Assembly: GCA_945905835.1 (NCBI GenBank)
Contig: CAMDQJ010000011.1
Location: 1-52,362 of the forward strand
Source of the DNA: Asaia bogorensis
GTDB taxonomy: Bacteria > Pseudomonadota > Alphaproteobacteria > Reyranellales > Reyranellaceae
Direction of reading: 5' to 3'
Length of the DNA stretch: 52,362 nucleotides
Each line of letters starts with the position of its first letter. Position 1 is the first letter of the stretch. Position numbers and translations under genes: made by a program. Under the pieces are notes generated by a model. The model searched no databases. It had not been told where the DNA came from and saw only the letters and a list, made by a program, of their open reading frames with translations. Below, in pieces: positions 36,907 to 45,456 of the stretch.

Positions 36907-38361
36907 ATGTCCCTTGCCCTGCCCTTTCGCACCGCCAAGCAGCTCGCCGCGGCGGTCAAGAAGAAGAAAATCGGCTGCGTCGAATTGCTCGACCTCTATC
37001 TGAAGCGCATCGAGGCGCATAATCCCGAGCTTAATGCCGTCATCGCCACCGATATCGAAGGCGCCCGCAAGCGTGCCAAGGCGGCCGACAAGGCGGTGAA
37101 GGCCGGCAAGAAGCTGGGGCCCCTGCACGGCGTGCCGATGACGCTGAAGGAGTCCTACGACGTCGTGGGCTATCCGACGACCTTCGGCGATCCCGCGTTC
37201 AAGGACAATATCGCCAAGACCAACGCGCTGGTCGCCCAGCGCCTGATCGATGCCGGCGTCACCCTGTTCGGCAAGACCAACGTGCCGCTGAACCTGGCCG
37301 ACTGGCAGAGCTATAATGAGGTCTACGGCAGCACCAACAATCCCTGGGACCTCGGGCGCACGCCCGGCGGCTCGTCGGGCGGCTCGGGCGCCGCACTGGC
37401 CGCCGGCCTCACCGGCCTTGAGGCGGGCAGCGACGTCGGCGCCTCGATCCGCAATCCCGCGCATTATTGCGGCGTGTTCGGCCACAAGCCGACCTACGGC
37501 GTGGTTTCCTACAAGGGTCATACCCGCGGCAATGTCAGCCTCGGCGACATCACCGTGGCCGGCCCGCTGGCGCGCGGCGCCGAGGATCTCGAGATCGCCA
37601 TGGACGCGATCGCCGGCCCCGACGAGATCGATGGCCGCGGCTGGACACTCAGCCTGCCCCGGTCCAAGAAAAAGAAGCTGCGCGACTTCAAAGTCGGCGT
37701 GCTGCTCTCCGATCCCAACGCCGAGGTCGATCAGTCGGTGCAGGAGCAGATCCAGAAGCTCGCGAACTTCCTCGCGAAGAAAAAGACCAAGGTGAGCGAC
37801 AAGGCGCGACCGGCGATTGATACGGCCGAGATGAACGATGTCTTCATCCGCCTGCTGCGCGCCGCTACCTCTGGCCGCCTCTCCGACGCGGACCATCGCA
37901 AGGCGCGAGCCGATGCAGAGACGCTGCCGGCATCGGACAAGAGCTACTTCGCCCAGATGCAGCGCGGCAATGCGCTGTCGCATCGCGACTGGATCCAGCT
38001 CAACGAAAAGCGGCATCGCATGCGGCTGGCCTGGGACGCCTTCTTCCAGGACTACGACCTGATGCTCTGTCCGGTGGCGGTGACGGCGGCCTTTCCGCAC
38101 GACCAGAAGGGCCTGCGCCACCTGCGCACCATCGTCGTCAACAACAAGAAGGTGCCGGTGGTCGACCAGATCTTCTGGGCGGGTTACGCCGGCCTCACCT
38201 ACCTGCCCGCCTCGGTCGCGCCGATCGGGCAGAGCAAGGAAGGCCTGCCGATCGGCGTGCAGATCGTCGGCCCGCAATACGGCGACTACACCTGCATCGA
38301 ATTCGCCAAGCTCTTGGAGCGCGAGTATCGCGCCTTCGAACCGCCACCAGCGTACAGTTGA
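36907..38361 (+). CDS. Amidase signature family hydrolase, 484 aa
   Basis: The amidase signature triad is present: Lys81 (LHGVPMTLKESYDV), the cis-Ser in RTPGGSSGGSGAALAAGL (Ser156/157) and the nucleophile Ser180 in SDVGASIRNPAHYCG. The domain is intact and of normal length. These cytosolic enzymes hydrolyse amides. The substrate could be an aliphatic or aromatic amide; it is not a GatA by context because GatC and GatB genes are absent. It is divergent from the DUF2798 gene and followed 30 bp later by apt. Confidence 0.9.
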   Translation: MSLALPFRTAKQLAAAVKKKKIGCVELLDLYLKRIEAHNPELNAVIATDIEGARKRAKAADKAVKAGKKLGPLHGVPMTLKESYDVVGYPTTFGDPAFKDNIAKTNALVAQRLIDAGVTLFGKTNVPLNLADWQSYNEVYGSTNNPWDLGRTPGGSSGGSGAALAAGLTGLEAGSDVGASIRNPAHYCGVFGHKPTYGVVSYKGHTRGNVSLGDITVAGPLARGAEDLEIAMDAIAGPDEIDGRGWTLSLPRSKKKKLRDFKVGVLLSDPNAEVDQSVQEQIQKLANFLAKKKTKVSDKARPAIDTAEMNDVFIRLLRAATSGRLSDADHRKARADAETLPASDKSYFAQMQRGNALSHRDWIQLNEKRHRMRLAWDAFFQDYDLMLCPVAVTAAFPHDQKGLRHLRTIVVNNKKVPVVDQIFWAGYAGLTYLPASVAPIGQSKEGLPIGVQIVGPQYGDYTCIEFAKLLEREYRAFEPPPAYS

Positions 38362-38391
38362 CCGGCCTATAGCTGAAATGGATTCCTAGAA

Positions 38392-38916
38392 ATGTCCGAC
38401 ATCGACCTCAAACAGCACATCCGCTCGATTCCGGATTTTCCCAAGCCGGGAATCCTGTTCTACGACATCTCGACGCTGCTGGCGCACGCCAAGGCCTGGC
38501 ACGTCGCGATCGAGCGCATGACCGAGGTCATCTGCCCCTACAAGCCCGACCTGCTGGCCGGCATCGAATCGCGCGGCTTCCTGGTGGCGGCACCGCTCGC
38601 GCTGGCGCTGGGCACCGGCTTCGTGATGTTGCGCAAGAAGGGCAAGCTGCCGGGGCTCACCGTGCGCCATACCTACGCACTGGAATACGGCACCGACACG
38701 ATCGAGATCCAGCACGACGCGATCAAGAAGGGCCAGCGCGTCGTGCTGGTCGACGATCTGCTGGCGACCGGCGGCACCATGGCGGCGGCGATCACGCTGC
38801 TGCGCCAGATCGGCGCGGTCGTGCCCGCCGCAGCTTGCATCATCGAGCTCGACTTCCTCGAGGGCCGCAAACGCCTCGACGTGCCGGTGGCGTCGCTGCT
38901 CAACTACGACAGCTAG
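38392..38916 (+). CDS. apt: Adenine phosphoribosyltransferase
   Basis: The 174-residue protein begins [20 protein letters not shown], the typical Apt N-terminus. It has the catalytic-loop region [20 protein letters not shown] and the PRPP-binding motif [17 protein letters not shown] near residue 118. It converts adenine and PRPP to AMP plus diphosphate in purine salvage. The ATG at 38392 lies 30 bp after the amidase stop with TTCCTAGAA before it, a weak ribosome site. The next gene starts 20 bp downstream. Confidence 0.95.
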   Translation: MSDIDLKQHIRSIPDFPKPGILFYDISTLLAHAKAWHVAIERMTEVICPYKPDLLAGIESRGFLVAAPLALALGTGFVMLRKKGKLPGLTVRHTYALEYGTDTIEIQHDAIKKGQRVVLVDDLLATGGTMAAAITLLRQIGAVVPAAACIIELDFLEGRKRLDVPVASLLNYDS

Positions 38917-38936
38917 ATTGCATCCTGGTGCATTGC

Positions 38937-40028
38937 ATGACGTCCATTCCCGAGTGTTTTTCCGAGAGCTACGCCGAGGCGCGCGCCAAGTTCTGCGGCG
39001 CGGCGGCCAGCGGCGGCGGCGCACTGCGCTCGTGGCTTAACCCGTATGGACGCGGGCCGAACGGGGAACCGCTCTATCTCGACACGGCGCGATTCGGGCC
39101 CGTCGATGCCGCCAACGTGCTGGTGCTGATCTCGAGCACGCACGGCGTCGAGGGCCATTGCGGCTCGGGCGCGCAGATCGCCTGGCTGAGCACCGGCGGC
39201 CCGGCCAGGCTGCCCAAGGATACCGGCGCCCTGCTGGTGCACGCCATAAATCCGCATGGCTTCGCGTGGACACGGCGCGTCAACGAGGACAACGTCGACA
39301 TCAACCGCAACTTCGTCGACCACGACAAGCCCTATCCGAAGAACGAAGGTTACGTGGCACTTGCCGATGCCATCCTGCCCCGGCAGTGGAACGAGGCGTC
39401 GAGCGCGGAGACCGAGCGCACGTTCCAGGCCTTCGCCCAGAAGCACGGCGCCTACGGGCTGCAGGGTGCGCTGAGTAGCGGCCAGTACACCCATCCGGCC
39501 GGCATCTTCTACGGCGGCAGCAAGCCGGTCTGGAGCAACCGCACCATCCGCGCCATCGCGCGCGAGGAGCTCGGCCGGGCGCGCCGCATCGGCATCATCG
39601 ACTTCCACACCGGCCTCGGCCCGTTCGGCCATGGCGAACTGATCTGCGCCGTGCCGCCCGGCTCCAAGTCGTTCGACCGCGCCAAGGCCTGGTTCGGCGA
39701 CGAAATGACCTCGCCTGAATCGGGCACGTCGACTTCCGCCATCGTCGTCGGCGTCATGACCGACGCCTTCGCACAGGAATTGCCCGATGCCGAAGTGACG
39801 ATGATCGCCCTGGAATACGGCACCTACTCGGTACCGGAAGTGCTGGGCGCGGTGCGCCAGGACAACTGGCTGCACCAGCGCGGCGATCTCGCCTCACGCG
39901 AGGGCAAGGCCATGAAGGCCAACATGAAGGAGCGTTTCTTTCCGGCCGGTGACAAGTGGCGGGAGATGGTGTGGGCGCGCGCCGACCAGACGATCGGCTG
40001 GATACTGAAGGGCTTGAGCGGCGGGTGA
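38937..40028 (+). CDS. DUF2817 (M14-like) metallopeptidase family protein, 363 aa
   Basis: The protein begins MTSIPECFSESYAEARAKF and has the zinc-binding motif STHGVEGHCGSGAQ (H-x-x-E). It continues with HAINPHGFAWTRRVNEDNVD, the NRNFVDHDKPYP segment, and DFHTGLGPFGHGELIC near residue 215, containing the third zinc His. This is the DUF2817 branch of zinc carboxypeptidases. Substrates are unknown; related M14 enzymes cleave C-terminal residues or amide bonds. Its TGA overlaps the GTG of the next gene. Confidence 0.86.
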   Translation: MTSIPECFSESYAEARAKFCGAAASGGGALRSWLNPYGRGPNGEPLYLDTARFGPVDAANVLVLISSTHGVEGHCGSGAQIAWLSTGGPARLPKDTGALLVHAINPHGFAWTRRVNEDNVDINRNFVDHDKPYPKNEGYVALADAILPRQWNEASSAETERTFQAFAQKHGAYGLQGALSSGQYTHPAGIFYGGSKPVWSNRTIRAIAREELGRARRIGIIDFHTGLGPFGHGELICAVPPGSKSFDRAKAWFGDEMTSPESGTSTSAIVVGVMTDAFAQELPDAEVTMIALEYGTYSVPEVLGAVRQDNWLHQRGDLASREGKAMKANMKERFFPAGDKWREMVWARADQTIGWILKGLSGG

Positions 40029-41845
40029 ACGACCAGAGTCCCGCCCCCGATCTGGGCGACGATCCCCTGCGTCAGCGGCTGCGGCGCGCCTTGCGCCGTG
40101 CGGCGCTGTTCAGCGACCTCGACCAGGTGGCCATGGAAGCGGTCGAGCGCGAACTGACTCTCGTCAACCTGCCCGGCGGCGCGCCGCTGTTCCGCGAGGG
40201 CGATGCCGCCGATGCGCTCTACGTGGTGGCCAGCGGCTGCCTTGGCGTCTTTCGCAGCGACCCCGACAGCCCCGAGCCGGTGCTGATCGCCGACATCCCG
40301 GCGGGCGACATCGCCGGCGAGATGTCGCTGCTCGCCCACAGCAACCGCACCCGGACGGTGGCGGCACTGCGCGACAGCGAGGTCTGGCGGCTGGGCCAAA
40401 GTGACTTCGAGCGCCTGACTTCGGAGCATCCGCAGGCGCTGACGACGCTCACGCGCAAAATCGCCATCCGTAGTGCCTTCAGCAAGGTCCGCCGCGGCAC
40501 CCAGCCGCGCACCTTCGCCCTCCTGCCGGCGGGGCCGGACGTGCCGGCGGCGCGCTTCGCGGTATCGCTCGCCGGCTCCCTCGGGCGGCTGAACGACTTC
40601 GTCCAGATCCTCGGTCCCGACTCTTTCGGCCAGTCAGCGGAATGGTACGCCCAATGCGAGGCCGACTCGGCCTACGTCGTCTACCGCGCCGATGCGACGC
40701 CGACGCCCTGGACCGAGCTTTGCCTCCGCCAGGCCGACTGCCTGGTGGTCGTGCGCCGCGCCGACAACGACAAGCCGACCTCGGTGCCCTTTGCGCTGGA
40801 GACGGCGGAGACCAGCGGCGTCTTCCATCGTCGCCGCGAGCTGGTGCTGCTGCACGAAGGCCACGATCCCAAGCCGGGCAGCACGTCGGTGCATCTCGCC
40901 GACAGTGCCTATGGCCAGCACCATCACATCCGCCTCGACATACACAGCGATTTCGACCGCCTGGCGCGCCTGCTGACCGGCCAGGCAGTCGGCGTGGTAA
41001 TGGCGGGCGGCGGCGCGCGCGGCTTCGCCCATATCGGCGTGGTCCGGGCGCTGCGCGCGGCGGGCGTGCCGATCGACCTGGTCGGCGGCTCGAGCATGGG
41101 CGCGATCATGGCGGCTGGCGTGGCGGCGCGCTGGAGCGACGAGGAGATGGTCGAGCGCTTCCGCCGCGCCTTCGTCGAGACAAACCCGCTCAGCGACTAC
41201 ACGGTGCCGACGATATCGCTGTTCTCCGGCCGCCGCGTCGAGCGCCTGCTGCGCATGGCCTTCGACGACTATGACATCGAGGACCTGCCGTTGCCGTTCT
41301 TCTGTGTCACCGCCAACCTCACCGCCGGCCTCCCCGAGATGCACAACCGCGGCAAGCTGTGGCGCTGGCTGCGCGCGACGGTCTCGCTGCCGGGCGTGTT
41401 GCCGCCCTTCATCTCGGCGGGCCAGGTCCATGTCGACGGCGGCGTCATCGACAATTTTCCGGTACGTCCTATGCGCAAGCTGCGGCGCGGCGTCACCATC
41501 GGCGTCGGCATCGACACCGGCGGCGCCGTTTCGGCCGGCGCCGATGTCGTCGAGCCGTGGTCGGCCTGGGAGTTCTTCAGCCGCATGATCTGGCGGCGCA
41601 AGGAGACGCTGCCGATCCCCTCGATCGTGCGCATCCTGCTGCGCTCGGCATTGGTCTCGAGCGCCGCCCGCGACATCGCGGACCGTGCCGCCGCCGACCT
41701 GCTGATCGTGCCGCCGGTCAGCCATTTCGACCTGCTCGACTGGACGAGCTTCGACGCCTCCGTCGAGATCGGCTACCGCGCCGCCATGGACGCGCTCGAC
41801 AAGGCCAAGACCCTGCCGGTCGGCACGCGCATCTTCGTCGGCTAG
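40025..41845 (+). CDS. Cyclic-nucleotide-binding/patatin-like phospholipase (NTE family)
   Basis: An N-terminal cyclic-nucleotide-binding domain (residues ~20-140: LFREGDAADALYVVASGCLG and PAGDIAGEMSLLAHSNRTRT) is joined to a C-terminal patatin lipase domain. The patatin motifs are complete: oxyanion GGGARGFAHIG (Gly328-Gly333), nucleophile Ser357 in GGSSMGA and the Asp471 of VDGG. The middle region resembles the NTE/RssA linker. The enzyme should hydrolyse lysophospholipid or lipid esters, possibly under cNMP control. The GTG at 40025 overlaps the upstream DUF2817 stop. The CTAG ending this gene also serves the minus-strand DUF2000 gene. Confidence 0.9.
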   Translation: MNDQSPAPDLGDDPLRQRLRRALRRAALFSDLDQVAMEAVERELTLVNLPGGAPLFREGDAADALYVVASGCLGVFRSDPDSPEPVLIADIPAGDIAGEMSLLAHSNRTRTVAALRDSEVWRLGQSDFERLTSEHPQALTTLTRKIAIRSAFSKVRRGTQPRTFALLPAGPDVPAARFAVSLAGSLGRLNDFVQILGPDSFGQSAEWYAQCEADSAYVVYRADATPTPWTELCLRQADCLVVVRRADNDKPTSVPFALETAETSGVFHRRRELVLLHEGHDPKPGSTSVHLADSAYGQHHHIRLDIHSDFDRLARLLTGQAVGVVMAGGGARGFAHIGVVRALRAAGVPIDLVGGSSMGAIMAAGVAARWSDEEMVERFRRAFVETNPLSDYTVPTISLFSGRRVERLLRMAFDDYDIEDLPLPFFCVTANLTAGLPEMHNRGKLWRWLRATVSLPGVLPPFISAGQVHVDGGVIDNFPVRPMRKLRRGVTIGVGIDTGGAVSAGADVVEPWSAWEFFSRMIWRRKETLPIPSIVRILLRSALVSSAARDIADRAAADLLIVPPVSHFDLLDWTSFDASVEIGYRAAMDALDKAKTLPVGTRIFVG

Positions 41846-42267
41846 AGAAATTTCAGCGCGTTCACGACCTTGTCGATGATCTTACGTGGGCCGTGGACGC
41901 CGACCCCGACGAAATCCAGCGCCTCGGTGGCGCAGGCGACGACGGCGGTGCGGTTGTCGGCATCGTTGGTAGTGTGGAACATCGGCTCGATATAGATCGC
42001 CGGCACCAGCTCGCGGGAGAGCGACCGCTGATGGGTGCGCTTCAACTCATCGAGGGTACCGCCATAGACGAATACCGGCTCTCGGATCAGCGGCGTATAC
42101 GGCCGGGCGCTGCCGTCACGGTAGGGTTCGCCGACGATGTGCGGATGGGCGCCCGTGAGGCCGCCGGCCAGGAAGGCCGCGACATTGGCCATCTGCCAGG
42201 GCAACAAATCCCGGCGGATCACCAGGGCGGTCGTGGTTTCGTAGATCATGGTGCCAATATCGATCAT
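41842..42267 (-). CDS. DUF2000 family protein, 141 aa
   Basis: The sequence MIYETTTALVIRRDLLPWQM, VAAFLAGGLTGAHPHIVGEP, LIREPVFVYGGTLDEL and the C-terminal KIIDKVVNALKFL match the small DUF2000 proteins, which have a PTH2-like fold. Their function is unknown. An internal ATG at 42249 gives MIYETTTALV and is also plausible. It is divergent from the AraC-type regulator (30 bp between starts). In many genomes these two genes sit together, suggesting that the regulator may control DUF2000. Confidence 0.78.
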   Translation of the reverse strand: MIDIGTMIYETTTALVIRRDLLPWQMANVAAFLAGGLTGAHPHIVGEPYRDGSARPYTPLIREPVFVYGGTLDELKRTHQRSLSRELVPAIYIEPMFHTTNDADNRTAVVACATEALDFVGVGVHGPRKIIDKVVNALKFL

Positions 42268-42296
42268 TGTGCGAAGCGGGTCTTGAAGGTTTGTGC

Positions 42297-43103
42297 ATGA
42301 TTTCCGATCGCATCCTGTTCGACGAACCCAGCGCCGGCGTGCAGCGGCTGGCGGCGCGCTTTGCCGGCCATGCCTTCGACCCGCATCGCCACGAGACCTA
42401 TGCCATCGGCCTGACGCTGAGCGGCGTCCAGGCCTTCCGCTACCGCGGCGCCGGGCAGGCGAGCCGCGCCGGCTAGGTCATGGTCATCCATCCCGACGAG
42501 GCACATGACGGCCACGCCGCCGCTGTCGAGGGCTTCGCCTACCGCATGGTCTATGTCGACCCCGCCCTGATCGGGGAGGCGCTCGACGGCCGCGCCGCGC
42601 CGTTCGTGCGCGACGTCGTCGCTAACGATCCGGCGATACGAGACATCGTCAACGAGGCCTTCGTCGATTTCCCGCAGCCCCTCGAACCGCTGGCCATGGA
42701 TTCAATCGTCGAGCGCCTCGCCGATGCACTGGCGATGCGGGCCGATTCCCGGCTGCCGGCCCGCACCCGCCCGGTCGCGCATCGCGGCGTGACGCTTGCC
42801 CGCGAGTTTCTGATCGCCGAGGTGCACCGCACCGTGGGCTCGGCGGAGCTGGAGCACGTCTCCGGCCTCGACCGCTTCGCACTGGCCCGCCAGTTCCGCG
42901 CCGCCTTCGGGACCTCGCCGCATCGCTTCCAGGTCGGCCGACGGCTGGCACGGGCGCGCACCCTGATCGGCCGCAGCATGGCCCTGGCGGACGTGGCCGC
43001 GTCAGCCGGTTTCGCCGACCAGAGCCACCTCACCCGGCATTTCTCCGCCCGGTTCGGGCTGACCCCCGGCCGCTGGGCGACGCTGGCGCAACGCACGAAC
43101 TAG
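42297..43103 (+). pseudogene. AraC family transcriptional regulator interrupted by an in-frame amber codon
   Basis: From ATG 42297 the frame reads MISDRILFDEPSAGVQRLAA, FDPHRHETYAIGLTLSGVQA and QASRAG, an AraC-type cupin sensor. It then meets TAG at 42474-42476 and continues in the same frame: VMVIHPDEAHDGHAAAVEGF, to a C-terminal AraC HTH (FALARQFRAAFGTSPHRFQV, ADVAASAGFADQSHLTRHF). A CAG to TAG change at a conserved Gln explains the break. Internal ATG 42480 could start a separate product with most of the cupin remnant and the whole HTH. It is either a true pseudogene, a sequencing error or suppressed readthrough. The family normally controls adjacent genes, here DUF2000 and the FAD monooxygenase. 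Confidence 0.75.
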
Positions 43104-43131
43104 TCCGGTTTCAGTACTTTTTTCCCGCCGT

Positions 43132-43149
43132 TTCCCGACCGGTCGGGAA
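43132..43149. promoter_or_regulatory. Perfect 18-bp palindrome in a TTTCCCG-repeat intergenic region
   Basis: TTCCCGACCGGTCGGGAA is an uninterrupted palindrome between the AraC-type gene and the convergent FAD monooxygenase gene. Nearby, TTTCCCG recurs at about 43121, 43131, 43186 and 43194. It could be a dimeric regulator site or part of a terminator. No gene is seen between 43104 and 43217. Confidence 0.45.
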
Positions 43150-43217
43150 GCCTCCGATGCTTATGCCATTGGCATTTCTTGCCGTTTTCCCGATTTCCCG
43201 ACCGACCCCCCCGGGGT

Positions 43218-44453
43218 TCAATCCAGCGGATAGCGACCCTCGACATCCAGCGAAGTCGAGCCCAGCCAGCCGCGCCGCGTGCCGGCGAGCGTCGAGGCCA
43301 TCATCCGCGACATCACCGGCAGGTGGCAGGACGGTCCCATGAAGGCGTCGCGCAGCCAGCCGAGGGACCGGAGATTGGACTGGAAGAACGGCGTCAGCAG
43401 GTGGCTAGCGTGGCGATAGAAGCGCGTCGACGGCACCCGCCGCTGCTCGAACAGGCGGAGCGCATCGCCGACGCGATCCTCACCCGCCAACGAGCGGACG
43501 AGAGCATGCGCATCGAGCAGCACCAGGTTAGCGCCCTGGCCCAGTTGCGGGCTGGTGCCGTGGGCTGCGTCGCCCATGAACACGACCGGCCCGTCGCTCC
43601 AACCCGAGAGCGCGACATGGCGATAGCTCGCCGACGTGAACGCGGCGACGCCGTCGATGCGCTCGACCAAGGCCCGCGCCTCCGGCCACAGAGCCGTTGC
43701 CTCGGCCTTCCAAGCCGCGATGTCGGCCGGCGGATGCACCGTCCCGCCAACGATGGGCAGGCTCCAGAACAGGGTGACTCGGCGAGTCCCAGGTGCATCG
43801 TCCGGCAGGCGACCAACCGGGAGCAGGCCCATCATGACGGCCGTCCCTCGGAAGCGCTGGCGCAGCATGCCGTCGAAGTCGGCCGAGTCGTCCGTCACCG
43901 TCGCCCAGACGCAGCCCCAGGGATAGAGCGGCGCCCGCGCCTCGGGCATCAGGCGCTCGCGCAGGGCCGAGTGCGCGCCGTCGGCTACGATGACCACGTC
44001 GAACGGGCCATGTGCGGTGCCCGTGGTGTCCGAGAGATAGGCCCGCGCGCCGTCCTGCTCGATGCTGACGATCTCGGTCGACGTGACGAGGCTCGCCGCG
44101 GACCGCTTCAGCCGGCCGTATAGAAGCTCGAACAGGGCGCCACGGTGGATGCCGAGGCCGAACGCCCGTGGATGGAGCGTGCGGTAATGCAGGTCGAGAA
44201 CGCGGCGACCGCCGGCGGTACGGCCGTCGAGACCATCGATACGTGCACCCAGCGCCAGCGCCTCCTCGTCGAGGCCGAGGCGGGCCAGTACCGCGAGGCC
44301 AGTCGGCTGCAGCAGCAGCCCGGCGCCCAGCGGCCGCGGTTCTGCAAAGCGCTCCACCAGTGTGACGCGATGGCCGGCATCGGCCAGCAACGTCGCCGCA
44401 GCCTGGCCACCGACGCCGCAGCCGACCACCGCGATATCGAGCGAGATCCGCAC
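43218..44453 (-). CDS. FAD-dependent monooxygenase (PHBH/salicylate hydroxylase type)
   Basis: The 411-residue class A flavoprotein monooxygenase has an N-terminal Rossmann FAD motif, LDIAVVGCGVGGQAAATLLA, then HRVTLVERF. A DG-like segment (DVVIVADGAHSALRERL) and the second FAD motif VVFMGDAAHGTSPQLGQGAN near residue 285 complete the cofactor site. Family members hydroxylate aromatic or cyclic substrates with NAD(P)H and O2. The start is GTG at 44453 (MRISLDIAV). It lies 26 bp downstream of the SDR gene on the same strand and may be co-transcribed with it. The substrate is unknown. Confidence 0.88.
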   Translation of the reverse strand: MRISLDIAVVGCGVGGQAAATLLADAGHRVTLVERFAEPRPLGAGLLLQPTGLAVLARLGLDEEALALGARIDGLDGRTAGGRRVLDLHYRTLHPRAFGLGIHRGALFELLYGRLKRSAASLVTSTEIVSIEQDGARAYLSDTTGTAHGPFDVVIVADGAHSALRERLMPEARAPLYPWGCVWATVTDDSADFDGMLRQRFRGTAVMMGLLPVGRLPDDAPGTRRVTLFWSLPIVGGTVHPPADIAAWKAEATALWPEARALVERIDGVAAFTSASYRHVALSGWSDGPVVFMGDAAHGTSPQLGQGANLVLLDAHALVRSLAGEDRVGDALRLFEQRRVPSTRFYRHASHLLTPFFQSNLRSLGWLRDAFMGPSCHLPVMSRMMASTLAGTRRGWLGSTSLDVEGRYPLD

Positions 44454-44479
44454 GACCCGATCCTAGGCCGTTTTTCTGC

Positions 44480-45304
44480 CTAAAGTCCGCCGTTCACGAC
44501 CAGGGTCTGGCCGCTGACATAGTCGCTGTCGGGGCTGCAGAAGAGATAGACCGAGCCCGCCGCTTCCGTCGGCAGGCCGCCACGGCCGAGCGGGATCATC
44601 TGGTTCATGGCGGCGATACGGCCGCCCTGGACGCCGACCTTGACCTTGCGGCCCTGGACCTCGATCTCGCCTGCCTCGCCCTGGGAAAGCGGCTGAGTGA
44701 GGCGAGTCTGGATGTAGCCGAAGGCCACGGCGTTCACCGTGACGTCGTAGCGGCCGAACTCCTTGGCCAGCGTCTTGGTCAGGCCGACGATGCCCGCCTT
44801 GCCGGCTGAATAGTTCGACTGGCCGGCATTGCCGTTGACGCCCGAGGTCGAGGAGATGTTCACGACCTTGCGCACGATGCGCTTGCCGGCCGCGCGCTCC
44901 TTCTCGACCTCGCCGCGGAAATGGATCTGGAAGGCGCGCAGGATGCGGAACGGCGCGGTCAGGTGCACGTCAAGGATGGCGTACCACTGCTCGTCCGTCA
45001 TTTTCTGGATGACGCTGTCCCACGTGTAGCCGGCGTTGTTCACGATGACATGGCAGCCGCCGAAGGCGTCGACCGCCGTCTTGACGATACGGTCGCCGAA
45101 ATCGGGCTTGGCCACGTCGCCGACGCAGGCCACCGCCTTGCCGCCCATCTTCTCGATGGCGGCGATGGTTTCCTCGGCCGGCCCCTCGTCGATGTCGTTG
45201 ATCACGACCCTGGCACCGTCACGCACGAGGCGAAAGGCGATTTCCTGACCGATGCCGCGACCCGAGCCGGTGACGATCGCCACCTTGCCGTCCATCTGAC
45301 CCAT
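44480..45304 (-). CDS. SDR family oxidoreductase (3-hydroxyacyl-CoA dehydrogenase-like)
   Basis: The 274-residue classical short-chain dehydrogenase has TGSGRGIGQEIAFRL for the dinucleotide, VNNAGYTWD, the catalytic Ser in NISSTSGVNG and the Tyr-x3-Lys in SNYSAGKAG. It ends SDYVSGQTLVVNGG. It is upstream of the FAD monooxygenase and downstream of the two MaoC-like genes, so it probably oxidises the 3-hydroxyacyl-CoA made by the hydratase. A repeat-containing 152-bp gap separates it from the MaoC gene. Confidence 0.88.
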   Translation of the reverse strand: MGQMDGKVAIVTGSGRGIGQEIAFRLVRDGARVVINDIDEGPAEETIAAIEKMGGKAVACVGDVAKPDFGDRIVKTAVDAFGGCHVIVNNAGYTWDSVIQKMTDEQWYAILDVHLTAPFRILRAFQIHFRGEVEKERAAGKRIVRKVVNISSTSGVNGNAGQSNYSAGKAGIVGLTKTLAKEFGRYDVTVNAVAFGYIQTRLTQPLSQGEAGEIEVQGRKVKVGVQGGRIAAMNQMIPLGRGGLPTEAAGSVYLFCSPDSDYVSGQTLVVNGGL

Positions 45305-45329
45305 GTCGTGTCTCTCCTTGAGCCTAAAG

Positions 45330-45437
45330 CCCTCATCCTGAGGAGCATCGCGCAGCGATGCGTCTCGAAGGATGAGAGCCAGTCGTGCTGTAGCCCACCC
45401 TTCGAGACGGACGCTGCGCGCCCTCTTCAGGGTGAGG
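45330..45437. repeat. Long imperfect inverted repeat (Rhizobiales-type intergenic element)
   Basis: Arm 1 is 45330-45375 (begins CCTCATCCTGAGGAGCATCG) and arm 2 is about 45394-45437 (begins CCACCCTTCGAGACG). They are imperfect reverse complements around an 18-bp centre. Sequences of the type CCTCATCCTGAGGAGC / CTTCGAGACG are a common intergenic repeat in alphaproteobacteria. It fills most of the 152-bp gap between the SDR and MaoC genes and could form a large hairpin in either transcript. Confidence 0.75.
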
Positions 45438-45456
45438 TGGTGGTGTTACTGCAGGT

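Noticed and set aside
36907-38361. GatA subunit of the aminoacyl-tRNA amidotransferase
   Set aside because: The amidase signature is shared, but gatC and gatB are absent and the neighbours are unrelated.
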